From assembly GCA_937880755.1 (NCBI GenBank), contig CALGRX010000020.1, forward strand, positions 170,673 through 234,672: 64,000 nucleotides of DNA, in the 5' to 3' direction. The translations under genes and the position numbers were made by a program. This DNA comes from an uncultured Clostridia bacterium. Its GTDB lineage: Bacteria > Bacillota > Clostridia > Christensenellales > UBA3700. The notes under the pieces were generated by a model. That model did not search any database. It saw only the letters and a program-made list of their open reading frames with translations, and had not been told where the DNA came from. Positions 1 to 7,874 of the stretch are shown here, in pieces. Within the stretch, counting starts at the first letter, position 1; each line of letters starts with the position of its first letter.

Positions 1-1189
1 TGCGAATAGGCATACGGGAGAGCTTGAGAAATTCTTGAAGTTGTATCATTGCGCCCACCGTCATATTGTCTTGACGTTCTTTGAGCGACAGCGACTTGTC
101 GAGATAGTCGCAAGCGTTGCTCATTGCCATATCTACGAGTTGCTTGCGCACACCTTGATGAGGGGTGATGACGTTGACCTTCTTGCCCTTCTTCTCGCCA
201 ATGTATTCCGCCAAAACGTCGGCGTCTTCGAGTGCAACGCTTGTGATAACTTCTTGCGGAATATACGGCACACCGTCGTAATAGCGCAGGATATAGTTGG
301 ATAGACTGTCTTGCTCGGTTAGGCTAAGACTGTCCACGACTTGTTTGTCCGAGCCCACCAGCTTGCCCGCTCTGACGAAAAGCGTGGATACCACGACGTT
401 GAGCCCGTTGGAAGCAATGGCAAATACGTCGAGGTCAAAATCCTTAGGCAAAGCCGTCACTTGACGACGGATAAGTTTGTCGAGCACGGCGAGTTTTTGC
501 TTATACATCAAGGCAATCTCGTATTCCGTCTGCTCGGACGCCTCTTTCATTTTGCGTGTAAGAATATTAGCCACCGACTTGTCATTGCCTTGCAAAAAAG
601 CCACGACTTTGGCTATCGTTTCGGCGTATTGCTCGGGCGTCTCGTACCCCATACAAGGCGCTTTGCACCTGCCTATGTGATAATTGAGGCAAGGTCTGTG
701 CCCTTTGGGTGGCTTAGACATATCGATACCACACGAGCGCAAAGGAAAAGCCGAATAGATGAGATCGACTATCTCCTTGGAAGTAATGCCTTGCATATAA
801 GGTCCGAAGTATTTAGCTCCGTCGTTTTTGAGCTTGCGTACCACTTCAACCTTGGGATAGGCTTGCTTGGTATTGATTTTGATAAAAGGATAACTCTTGT
901 CGTCTTTGAGAAGTATATTGTAAGGCGGTTGGTGCTTTTTGATGAGGTTGTTCTCGAGCACCAAAGCCTCTATCTCGTTGCGAGTGATGATGTATTCAAA
1001 ATCGGCAATTTTGGACACCATAATGAGCACCTTGTCGGTCTTGCCGACGGGTGAACCGAAGTACTGAGTAACCCTCTTTTTGAGATTGCGAGCCTTGCCG
1101 ACATACAAAATCTGTCTGTCGGCGGAATACATTATATAAACTCCGCTGTTTTCGGGTAAATCCTTGACCTTTTGCCTAATCAAATCCAT
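1..1189 (-). CDS. uvrC: UvrABC excinuclease subunit C, C-terminus cut by window edge
   Basis: UvrC makes the dual incisions in nucleotide excision repair after UvrA/UvrB damage recognition. Reading the minus strand from 1189 gives 396 residues in one open frame beginning MDLIRQKVKDLPENSGVYIM. This is the GIY-YIG nuclease domain (GVYIMY, LYVGKARNLKKRV, then NEIEALVLENNLIK), followed by the FGPY motif and the cysteine cluster CLNYHIGRCKAPC that precedes the UVR region. The frame runs off the window at base 1, so the UvrB-binding, RNase H-like and HhH parts are missing from view. No Shine-Dalgarno precedes the ATG; a promoter sits immediately upstream (separate entry), so the mRNA looks leaderless. 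uvrA and uvrB lie together 29 kb away. Family identification is secure. Confidence 0.95.
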   Translation of the reverse strand, partial: MDLIRQKVKDLPENSGVYIMYSADRQILYVGKARNLKKRVTQYFGSPVGKTDKVLIMVSKIADFEYIITRNEIEALVLENNLIKKHQPPYNILLKDDKSYPFIKINTKQAYPKVEVVRKLKNDGAKYFGPYMQGITSKEIVDLIYSAFPLRSCGIDMSKPPKGHRPCLNYHIGRCKAPCMGYETPEQYAETIAKVVAFLQGNDKSVANILTRKMKEASEQTEYEIALMYKQKLAVLDKLIRRQVTALPKDFDLDVFAIASNGLNVVVSTLFVRAGKLVGSDKQVVDSLSLTEQDSLSNYILRYYDGVPYIPQEVITSVALEDADVLAEYIGEKKGKKVNVITPHQGVRKQLVDMAMSNACDYLDKSLSLKERQDNMTVGAMIQLQEFLKLSRMPIR

Positions 1190-1224
1190 AAGGATATTAT
1201 ATCATACTTTGGCTGTCGATACAA
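1190..1224 (-). promoter_or_regulatory. Leaderless promoter of uvrC
   Basis: On the minus strand TTGTAT (1224-1219), a 17-base spacer, TATAAT (1201-1196), then only 6 bases to the ATG at 1189. Transcription should start at or next to the A of the ATG. There is no purine-rich ribosome binding site in the gap. Confidence 0.75.
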
Positions 1225-1227
1225 TAA

Positions 1228-1584
1228 TTAAACGTACTTTCCGTTGGACGTGTTGAGATTGTTGACCCCCGTCATCATTACTTCGTTGACGTAAGGGTTG
1301 ACGATGCGATAAAAGACGATTTTGCCCACCCGCCTATCCGCCACTATTCGAGCGTCGCGGAGAAGTTTGAGCTGATGAGATACGGTGGTTTGGTTGAGTC
1401 CCAACAATATGCACACGTCACATACGCAAAGTTCCGTCACGGCAAGCACCGACAGTATCTTGAGCCTCGTGCTGTCGCTAAATATAAAATAAAAATCGGC
1501 TATTCCCTTGACAGCTCCGTTGGGCGGAATGTAGCTCCTAATAGATTGTTCTTCACTCTCCGTCAACGTCAAACACCCGCGCAT
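1228..1584 (-). CDS. ArsR/SmtB-family metal-sensing repressor
   Basis: Small winged-helix DNA-binding protein (118 residues from the chosen start). The core shows the ArsR fold, with FSDSTRLKILSVLAV, then ELCVCDVC in the alpha-3 position, the recognition helix TTVSHQLKLLRDARIV and a beta-wing RVGKIVFYRI. ELCVCD is the As/Cd/Pb-binding motif of ArsR/CadC-type sensors, so it should bind a thiophilic metal and release its operator. The start at 1584 is preceded by GGAGGGG (1593-1587); the frame stays open 21 codons further, but that extension has no ribosome site. No arsenic or cadmium efflux gene is adjacent, so the regulated target is unclear. The divergent neighbour encodes a Cys-rich mini-protein, which might or might not be related. 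Confidence 0.85.
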   Translation of the reverse strand: MRGCLTLTESEEQSIRSYIPPNGAVKGIADFYFIFSDSTRLKILSVLAVTELCVCDVCILLGLNQTTVSHQLKLLRDARIVADRRVGKIVFYRIVNPYVNEVMMTGVNNLNTSNGKYV

Positions 1585-1641
1585 AACCCCTCCGTGCAAA
1601 ATAATATGCCTATTGGTTGATAAGTACATATTATCACGGTA

Positions 1642-1669
1642 ACACAATCGTATTTTGTCTCATATTGTA
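1642..1669 (+). promoter_or_regulatory. Putative sigma-K-type promoter of Cys-rich gene
   Basis: ACAC (1642-1645), 15 bases, CATATTGTA (1661-1669) continuing AAATA. Counting from the first AC the spacer is 17, which fits the mother-cell sigma-K consensus AC-N16/17-CATANNNTA. The same arrangement, with a shared 14-base core, lies upstream of the paralogous gene at 39712-39933. There is no good sigma-A -35 at the right distance. Confidence 0.6.
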
Positions 1670-1705
1670 AAATAAGAAAAAACATTGAAAATAGGAGGTC
1701 AATCT

Positions 1706-1891
1706 ATGGATAATTGCTGCTACTTGTGGATTATCATCTTACTCTTAAGCTGTTGCTGTGGCGACAATGAAGGAAGATCCGGCAACAACTGTTTCTTCGG
1801 CAGAGACGGTGGATGCGACTGTTGCACGCTCATAATCTTGATACTCATCATCTGCTGCTGTTGTAGAAACGGCGACGACGACGTAATCTAA
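1706..1891 (+). CDS. Cysteine-rich hydrophobic mini-protein
   Basis: 61 residues, starting MDNCCYLW, with two hydrophobic Ile/Leu stretches each followed by a Cys run (SCCC near residue 16, CCCC near 51) and a polar, glycine- and aspartate-rich middle. The start at 1706 is set by AGGAGG at 1693-1698; an in-frame ATG at 1685 has no ribosome site. Composition and layout resemble the short Clostridia proteins sometimes labelled high-cysteine or chorion-class; no biochemical function is established that I know of. A paralogue with the same layout is at 39712-39933. The shared sigma-K-like promoter suggests expression in the mother cell and a coat or outer-spore role (inference). A metal-binding, metallothionein-like role is an alternative because an ArsR-type sensor is divergent from it. 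Confidence 0.75.
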   Translation: MDNCCYLWIIILLLSCCCGDNEGRSGNNCFFGRDGGCDCCTLIILILIICCCCRNGDDDVI

Positions 1892-1917
1892 GATACGTAT
1901 AAGATACATATTATGCT

Positions 1918-1949
1918 AAAATATCCACCCCAACCAAGGGTGGATATTT
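1918..1949 (+). terminator. Hairpin terminator after Cys-rich gene
   Basis: AAATATCCACCC / GGGTGGATATTT with a 7-base loop. The 3' arm ends in TTTC only, so termination is probably moderate. Confidence 0.6.
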
Positions 1950-2068
1950 CTTGCAATCGCATATGCGACGAGTTTCACTTAACGGTAAAAAAACGGTATG
2001 ATTATAGAATTACGTTTTACTCAATCAAATATATATTTTTGCCGATACGTATTGCGTTTTTTACTATT

Positions 2069-2653
2069 TTAGCCAAATAAATCGTCTATGTTGTCGTCGT
2101 CGGGCCGAGTAGGCTCACCCCTCTTGGTGACGATGGCAACTCGCCTCGACACCAACTTAAATACTATCCTATACAATGGGTCGTAGGCACAAAATAGTAC
2201 TACTCCCACAGCCCAAAATAACGGCTCGCTTAGTCGCCAAGAGCCTATGACTATATCGGAGATTATCAATCCCATCAACTTATAGCACGCCCAAAACGCT
2301 AAGACGAAATATGCAAGCTTAATAACCGTTATCAGTATGATTTTGACAGCTTTAGGCAAACGCAAATTATAAAAACGAAAATCTAAAAGCCACGCAACCA
2401 GAGAGTATAAGCCGAAGAATAATATAAAAGGCAGGGCTTTGATATTGCCTGCCAAAAATCCTACTGCCGACGCAACGACGTAGCTTGCGAGCGCCGACCA
2501 AAATAAGCCTTGAGTGAGAGGAAGCGATACGCATAGCGCCGATATTACGAAAAAAGCTACCTTTGCCGTAGGCAGAAACATTGCAAGCAATAGCGATATA
2601 ATCGTCAATGCGGCAGATATTCCCGAAATGGCAATGCGATAGCTTCTCTTCAT
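2069..2653 (-). CDS. Integral membrane protein, ECF S-component-like topology
   Basis: 194 residues with about six hydrophobic segments (starting near residues 8, 34, 50, 73, 103 and 145) and a short acidic, soluble C-terminus (DDDNIDDLFG). The size, the short N-terminus and the packing of helices recall ECF-transporter S components and related small membrane proteins, but I see no substrate-defining motif, so no function is assigned. It begins one base after the stop of the Cys-string J-domain gene and is translated with it and with the DUF5685 gene. In the Clostridia such a trio looks like a recurring neighbourhood (recollection, not checked). Confidence 0.7.
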   Translation of the reverse strand: MKRSYRIAISGISAALTIISLLLAMFLPTAKVAFFVISALCVSLPLTQGLFWSALASYVVASAVGFLAGNIKALPFILFFGLYSLVAWLLDFRFYNLRLPKAVKIILITVIKLAYFVLAFWACYKLMGLIISDIVIGSWRLSEPLFWAVGVVLFCAYDPLYRIVFKLVSRRVAIVTKRGEPTRPDDDNIDDLFG

Positions 2654-2654
2654 T

Positions 2655-3296
2655 TTAGCAACAAGGTATCAAATCTCCGCCCATACACTCGCAACAACAG
2701 TCGCAACATATGAGTGTGGAACAAGTATTGCAACAAGCTTCGTCGTTAGCGGCACGCCTTGCCTCTTGGTCGGGGCGAGAATATCCCGCTCTACCCGCCG
2801 CAGCACTACCGCTAGCTGAGCTGGCGTACTCTGCGCTTGCCCCCGATAGCACTTTGTTGAGTCTTTCTCTAGCTTGCTTATACTTTTCGTTGTCCTCGTC
2901 GAGAGTGAGGGCTATGTCGAGTTGCTTTTTGCTCTCTACGTTCCAACCGCGCTTGTGATAAATGATGGCTTGCAGATAGTGCCAATATCCGTCTCTCATC
3001 TCGATATTGTCAAGCTTAGACTGCGCCCCTTCGAGATTGCCGTCCCTAATCATATCTTCTATCTCGCCTAAGCCGTTGCCCTCCTCGGTAAAGTGGAAGT
3101 CATTGGCTTTGTCCTCTATGCATTGGTGATAGGCTCGCTCTAATTCGTCGAGTTTTTTGGCAGCCAAGTTGCCAACCTCGCCCTCTTCAAAAAGTTGAGA
3201 TTGGTACTCTTCTCTAAGCCTTTCGTAGGCTTGCCTTATCTCTTCTTGCGTGGCGTCATTGTCCACACCGAGTATCAAATACGGATCTTTTTGCAC
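2655..3296 (-). CDS. J-domain-like protein with TPR-like middle and C-terminal Cys string; HPD motif lost
   Basis: 213 residues. Positions 5-60 align with a DnaJ J-domain (DPYLILGVDNDATQEEIRQAY, then ELERAYHQC). Where the HPD that stimulates DnaK should follow helix II, the sequence reads YQSQL, so canonical co-chaperone activity is unlikely. Residues 75-150 look like one or two TPR-type helical pairs (GNLEGAQSKLDNI, KRGWNVESKKQLDIALTLD). A Ser/Ala-rich linker leads to a tail of cysteines ending ICCDCCCECMGGDLIPCC, which may bind metal or be acylated and sit at a membrane. The 5' end overlaps the DUF5685 gene by 22 bases and the 3' end abuts a membrane protein gene, so the three are translated together. 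The architecture superficially resembles eukaryotic cysteine-string protein, probably by convergence. Confidence 0.85.
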   Translation of the reverse strand: MQKDPYLILGVDNDATQEEIRQAYERLREEYQSQLFEEGEVGNLAAKKLDELERAYHQCIEDKANDFHFTEEGNGLGEIEDMIRDGNLEGAQSKLDNIEMRDGYWHYLQAIIYHKRGWNVESKKQLDIALTLDEDNEKYKQARERLNKVLSGASAEYASSASGSAAAGRAGYSRPDQEARRAANDEACCNTCSTLICCDCCCECMGGDLIPCC

Positions 3297-4147
3297 TTAG
3301 TTTCACTCCTTAACAGTTCTTTGGTTTTGGTTAGTAAGCCGTACCACAATACGTTGGTGATTACCCCCTCGTATCGGGCAATATTTAGATTGTCAAACGC
3401 CTTGTTGATAGCGTCGTAACACGACATAAATAGCAGTTGGAGTTCCTCAGACTTATCCTTGAGGAATGTCGCCTTGTCGGTATAGCTATAATCTGCGAGA
3501 AATACGTTGTATTTGCCACCCTTGAAGTCGTCGTCTATATCGTCGAGAGCGTCGGCACAGTACACCCATTTGCCCACGTTATACATTACGTCGCCAACGT
3601 GCGAATTATAATCGTCGCCCGATAGCTCGGCAGCAATCTCCTTCATAATCTCGGCAAAGGCGTCGGCTACGATATCCGCTCCCGCTTGATTGTTTTTTTC
3701 CATAATCCTTAGACGCTCGTAGCCCTCCGCTACGATTTCGTCCACCTTGGGAAGATTGGTTTTGGCTCTCTTGTAATGTCTATTGAGCACCGCCTTGTTC
3801 ACAAATCTGGCTTTGGCGGAATGCTCGTCGTATATATCGTCGACAAGTTTATAGTGTGCAAGTATGGTGTTGGTATCCACGATAGCACTCATTAGGTCGT
3901 TGTGCTTGACAATGCTCTTCTTTTTGATAGGATTGAGTATACAAGTCTCGTCGGCAAACTCCACCTGTCTATCACAAATAGCGTGCATGAACACAGCCAA
4001 AAAGGTGACGTCGTAGTTGGTGGTAAATCTCATCAACTGTCCGCACTTTTTGCCTATAGACTTGCACAATCCGCAATAAAATGCCTTGTAGACGGTGTAG
4101 TCTTTGATAAACATATTGGGTTTGTCTGGCACAACGTATCCGAACAT
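3275..4147 (-). CDS. DUF5685 family protein
   Basis: 290 residues, soluble. The opening MFGYVVPDKPNMFIKDYT followed by the CGLC motif and TNYDVTFLAVF is the signature I associate with DUF5685. Farther on, GKWVYCADALDDIDDDFKGG has an Asp-rich element like that of helical prenyl-synthase-type folds, but no catalytic assignment is known. The start overlaps the trpS stop by one base (TAATG), so it may be translationally coupled to trpS. Its 3' end overlaps the J-domain gene. The function of the family is unknown to me; the context suggests membrane-associated housekeeping together with the Cys-string protein. Confidence 0.8.
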   Translation of the reverse strand: MFGYVVPDKPNMFIKDYTVYKAFYCGLCKSIGKKCGQLMRFTTNYDVTFLAVFMHAICDRQVEFADETCILNPIKKKSIVKHNDLMSAIVDTNTILAHYKLVDDIYDEHSAKARFVNKAVLNRHYKRAKTNLPKVDEIVAEGYERLRIMEKNNQAGADIVADAFAEIMKEIAAELSGDDYNSHVGDVMYNVGKWVYCADALDDIDDDFKGGKYNVFLADYSYTDKATFLKDKSEELQLLFMSCYDAINKAFDNLNIARYEGVITNVLWYGLLTKTKELLRSETKCKKIRI

Positions 4148-5148
4148 TAAATCAAAACGTATCCTATTGCTTTCTTAAATTCGGCAAGTTTTTTGCTTGC
4201 CATCTCCGACGCCCTTTCCTTTCCTTCTCTCGCTACTTGCATAAGGTAGTCCTTATTGTTCATAAGGTCGTCGTATCTCTTTCTGAACGGTCTGAGCATC
4301 TCGATTACGCTATCCGCTACGGCAAGCTTGAGGTCGCCGTATCTCATACCTTGGCAATCCTGTTGCACTTGCTCGATACTCTTGTTAGAAGTTGCCGCAA
4401 GAATGGTGAGTAGGTTGCTAATACCCGGTTTGTTGTCGGGGTCGTAGATTATCTCGCAACCACTGTCGGTGACTGCTTTCTTAAACTTCTTGAGAATAAC
4501 CGACTCTTCGTCAAGTACGCTTACGACCGCTCCCGGGGTCGGGTCGGACTTGCTCATCTTGGCAGTAGGGTCTTGCAAACTCATAATCTTAGCGCCTACC
4601 TTGTTAATGATAGGCTCGGGCACGGTGAAGATGTCGCCGTAGATATTGTTGACTCTCACCGCTATATCTCTTGCTATCTCCAAGTGTTGCAGTTGGTCTA
4701 CTCCTACGGGTACGTAGTCGCTACCGTAGAGCAATATGTCCGCCGCCATTAGTACGGGATAGTCCATAAGTCCCATATTGATATTGTCGCTATGCTTTGA
4801 CGACTTGTCCTTAAATTGCGTCATCCTATTCATCTCGCCAACGTAGGTGTAGCAGTTGAGAAGCCAAGCAAGCTCGCTGTGCTCGTGCACGTGCGATTGA
4901 AAATACAATATTGACTTGTCCTTGTCTATGCCCATAGCCATGAGCAATGCAAAAAAGCTCATTGCGTTGTCGTAAAATTGCTTAGGGTCTTGTCTGACGG
5001 TGATGGTGTGAAGGTCGGCAAGCGCAAACAAGCATTGGTTGTCGTCGCTATCTTGAATGGCGCGCCAATTATTTACAGCACCGATAAAGTTGCCTAAAGT
5101 CATGATGCCCGACGGCTGTATCGCACTATAAATAATCTTCTTTGACAT
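4147..5148 (-). CDS. trpS: Tryptophanyl-tRNA synthetase
   Basis: Class I aminoacyl-tRNA synthetase charging tRNA-Trp, 333 residues, the normal size for bacterial TrpRS. Visible motifs: AIQPSGIMTLGNFIGAVNNW (HIGH-equivalent TLGNFIG), the YGSDYVPVGVDQLQH substrate-pocket region and AKMSKSDP (KMSKS loop). The ATG at 5148 is preceded by AAGGAGA; eight more upstream codons are open but lack a ribosome site. No T-box leader is visible in the 60 bases upstream, so tryptophan-dependent control by that route is unlikely. Downstream genes DUF5685 and J-domain follow without a gap. Confidence 0.96.
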   Translation of the reverse strand: MSKKIIYSAIQPSGIMTLGNFIGAVNNWRAIQDSDDNQCLFALADLHTITVRQDPKQFYDNAMSFFALLMAMGIDKDKSILYFQSHVHEHSELAWLLNCYTYVGEMNRMTQFKDKSSKHSDNINMGLMDYPVLMAADILLYGSDYVPVGVDQLQHLEIARDIAVRVNNIYGDIFTVPEPIINKVGAKIMSLQDPTAKMSKSDPTPGAVVSVLDEESVILKKFKKAVTDSGCEIIYDPDNKPGISNLLTILAATSNKSIEQVQQDCQGMRYGDLKLAVADSVIEMLRPFRKRYDDLMNNKDYLMQVAREGKERASEMASKKLAEFKKAIGYVLI

Positions 5149-5209
5149 ATATTGTCTCCTTTTTTGTTTCAAACTATAAAAATAATAACATATATTATAT
5201 AAAAAGTAA

Positions 5210-5232
5210 AGAGCATATCGTCGATACGCTCT
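5210..5232 (-). terminator. Terminator of thrC
   Basis: AGAGC-A-TATCG-T-CGATA-C-GCTCT hairpin. On the minus strand it is followed by a T-rich stretch (TTTACTTTTT), just upstream of the trpS leader. Confidence 0.75.
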
Positions 5233-5268
5233 TGCTTAGAGTAATTTTTTCGTCAAATAATCGGTAAG

Positions 5269-6753
5269 TTATTTCTTTACGTACTCCAAAACCACCTTTT
5301 CGATGTCGGATTTGTCGACTATCTCGGTAAATCTAACTTGCTTTTTGTCCAGATTGCTAAGTGGCTCGGGTATCTCCTCTCCCGTAAAGCCGTAGAGCTT
5401 TTTGGAAGCCTTGAAAGCGTCCTCTATCTCGTCGCCCGTGAGGCTACGATATACGTCGCAAGGGAATTTATACGCGTTGGCAGTGGATACGACTACGCTA
5501 GGTCTGTCGGCGCCCGTCTCCGCTACGTAAGAGTTATACACGCTCATTGCCACGCCCGTGTGGGTGTCCATAAGATAGTCGTAGAGGTCGTAGGTGCTGT
5601 CTATGGTGTCGGCAGTCTCCTCTTCGGTGGCGTATCCTACGGCAAAGACTTCGTTAAGTCGGCTAAGCTCCTCCGCCGTCACGCTATATTTGCCCTCGCT
5701 CTTGAGGCTAGCCATTCTCTCGGCAATGAGAGAGTCGTCCCTGCCCGAAAACTCAAAGAGCAATCTCTCTAAGTTGGAAGAAATGAGAATATCCATAGAA
5801 GGACTCATCGTCTTGATGAAAGGACGGTTGGTATCGTATTCTCCCGTGTTGAAAAAGTCGGTGAGCACGTTGTTGACGTTGCTGGCACATACGAGTTTGC
5901 CCACTCCTACACCCATAAGAGACGCGTAATAAGCTGCAAGGATATTGCCGAAGTTGCCACTCGGAACGACGAAGTTGACTTTGTCGCCCATCTCGATTTG
6001 ACCACCCGACAAAAGATCGCAATAACTCGATACGTAGTAGGCAATTTGCGGTGCGAGACGCCCCCAATTGATAGAGTTGGCGGAGGATAGTTTGTAGCCA
6101 GCGCTTGCGAGTTTGGACGCCATATCGGGGTCTGCAAAGATACGTTTGACCGCCGATTGCGCGTCGTCGAAGTTGCCCTCTATAGCGCATACGTAGACGT
6201 TGCTACCCTCTTGAGTCATCATCTGCAACTTTTGCATATCGCTGACGCCGTCGGACGGATAGAATACTATAATATCCGTACCCTCAACGTCCTTGAAACC
6301 TTCGAGAGCAGCCTTGCCCGTATCGCCCGAAGTCGCTACGAGAATGAGAGTTTTGTCACTCTCTCCCACCTTCTTTCTTGCACCCGACAACAAGTGAGGC
6401 AACATGGTGAGAGCCATGTCCTTGAAGGCACACGTAGGTCCGTGCCACAATTCCAAAACGTAGAGGTTGTCGTCTACGTTGACGAGCGGACAAGGGTCGT
6501 CGCCGTAAAATCTGCCGTAGGCTTGGGTGGCGTAGTCAAGCAACTCTTGATAGCTAAAGTCTTCCAAAAATTTGGACAAGACGTAAGCCGACCTCTCGGG
6601 ATAGCTCATCTCGACGAGCTTGTCGAAGTCGTACTTGGTTAGTTGAGGTATGCTCTCGGGTACGAACAAGCCACCGTCCTCAGCCAATCCTTTGACGATT
6701 GCCTCTGCGGACGAGCACTTGAGCTGTTTGTTTCTAGTACTAATATATTGCAT
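5269..6753 (-). CDS. thrC: Threonine synthase
   Basis: PLP enzyme converting O-phosphohomoserine to threonine, 494 residues. The N-terminal domain has YISTRNKQLKCSSAEAIVKG; the PLP lysine lies in TCAFKDMALTMLPHLL; the phosphate-binding loop ATSGDTGKAAL follows. The C-terminal part matches the longer, fungal/clostridial-type class. The start at 6753 has AAGGAGA upstream; the longer frame to 6804 overlaps the prfA end and has no ribosome site. hom, the preceding pathway step, is not adjacent but at 36290-37561. A terminator follows at 5210-5232. Confidence 0.95.
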   Translation of the reverse strand: MQYISTRNKQLKCSSAEAIVKGLAEDGGLFVPESIPQLTKYDFDKLVEMSYPERSAYVLSKFLEDFSYQELLDYATQAYGRFYGDDPCPLVNVDDNLYVLELWHGPTCAFKDMALTMLPHLLSGARKKVGESDKTLILVATSGDTGKAALEGFKDVEGTDIIVFYPSDGVSDMQKLQMMTQEGSNVYVCAIEGNFDDAQSAVKRIFADPDMASKLASAGYKLSSANSINWGRLAPQIAYYVSSYCDLLSGGQIEMGDKVNFVVPSGNFGNILAAYYASLMGVGVGKLVCASNVNNVLTDFFNTGEYDTNRPFIKTMSPSMDILISSNLERLLFEFSGRDDSLIAERMASLKSEGKYSVTAEELSRLNEVFAVGYATEEETADTIDSTYDLYDYLMDTHTGVAMSVYNSYVAETGADRPSVVVSTANAYKFPCDVYRSLTGDEIEDAFKASKKLYGFTGEEIPEPLSNLDKKQVRFTEIVDKSDIEKVVLEYVKK

Positions 6754-6800
6754 AGATTTCTCCTTGATTTCTTTGATTATAAAATGTATGGAGGTAGATG

Positions 6801-7874
6801 TCAATCGTTCTCTACTTGCGACAACAGTTGATTTTGGTTGGCAAGTTGCAGCGCGTCTATCATCTCGAACAAGTCCCCGTCCATAAAGTCGAGCAAGTTG
6901 TACATTGTAAAGCCTATTCTATGGTCTGTAACGCGGTTTTGAGGGAAGTTGTAGGTCCTTATCTTTTCGCTTCTATCACCCGTACCTATCTGCGACTTGC
7001 GGTTGGCGGCGTATTCGCTGTCCGCCTTGCTTTGATAATATTCGTAAAGTCGGCTCTTGAGTACCGTCATTGCCCTTTCGCGGTTTTTGATTTGGCTACG
7101 CTCGTCTTGGCTGGTCACCACTATACCCGTAGGCAAGTGAGTTATACGCACTGCGCTATCCGTCTTGTTGACGTGCTGTCCGCCCGCACCGCCACTACGG
7201 TAAGTGTCGATTTTGAGGTCCTTGTCGAGTATCTCTATATCGATATTCTCCACCTCGGGCAATACCGCAACCGTAACGGTGGAAGTATGAACCCTGCCTT
7301 GCGACTCAGTCTCGGGTACGCGTTGCACACGGTGTACTCCGCTCTCGAATTTGAGCTTGCTAAACGCGCCTACGCCGCTTATCATAAAGGTCACTTCTTT
7401 TGCGCCGCCAAGCTCGGTGTAGTTCATATCAATCTCTTGGACTTTCCACCTCATACGCTCGGCGTAACGCATATACATACGCACGATTTGCGCACCGAAC
7501 AAGCCTGCCTCTTCTCCGCCTGCACCCGCTCTGACTTCAATGATGACGTTTTTGTCGTCGTTGGGGTCAACGGGCAATAGCGCGATTTTGATTTCTCCGA
7601 TTAGAGCCTCTTCGTCCTTGTTGGCTTGCGACAACTCTTCTTTGGCAAGCATCACCATATCTCTGTCGCTACCGTCGTCGATAATCTCTTTGCATTCCTC
7701 TATCGTTGCCGTAAGGGCAAGATACTTCTTATACAATTCTACGGGACGCGTGAGGTCGCTATGCTCCTTGCAAAGCTTCTGCCACCTCGCTTGGTCGGCA
7801 ATTATCGTCGGGTCGGAGATGAGTTGAGTGAGTTCTTCAAACCTCTCCAACATCTTTTTTAGTCTTTCAAACAT
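6801..7874 (-). CDS. prfA: Peptide chain release factor 1
   Basis: RF1 recognises UAA/UAG and triggers peptide release, 357 residues. The catalytic GGQ is in RSGGAGGQHVNKTDSAVRI. The codon-recognition tripeptide is PET within RVPETESQGRVHTS, matching the PxT of RF1 rather than the SPF of RF2. A GGTGG ribosome site lies in front of the ATG at 7874, inside the end of the DUF1385-PrmC gene (16-base overlap). The product is itself the substrate of the PrmC domain encoded immediately upstream, a classical pairing. Confidence 0.97.
   Translation of the reverse strand: MFERLKKMLERFEELTQLISDPTIIADQARWQKLCKEHSDLTRPVELYKKYLALTATIEECKEIIDDGSDRDMVMLAKEELSQANKDEEALIGEIKIALLPVDPNDDKNVIIEVRAGAGGEEAGLFGAQIVRMYMRYAERMRWKVQEIDMNYTELGGAKEVTFMISGVGAFSKLKFESGVHRVQRVPETESQGRVHTSTVTVAVLPEVENIDIEILDKDLKIDTYRSGGAGGQHVNKTDSAVRITHLPTGIVVTSQDERSQIKNRERAMTVLKSRLYEYYQSKADSEYAANRKSQIGTGDRSEKIRTYNFPQNRVTDHRIGFTMYNLLDFMDGDLFEMIDALQLANQNQLLSQVEND

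Noticed and set aside
341..1054. 237-codon plus-strand open frame
   Set aside because: It is antisense to uvrC, whose minus-strand translation is unmistakable; no ribosome site and no family resemblance.
5149..5210. Possible T-box leader of trpS
   Set aside because: Only about 60 bases separate the start from the thrC terminator, and no T-box sequence or antiterminator is present.
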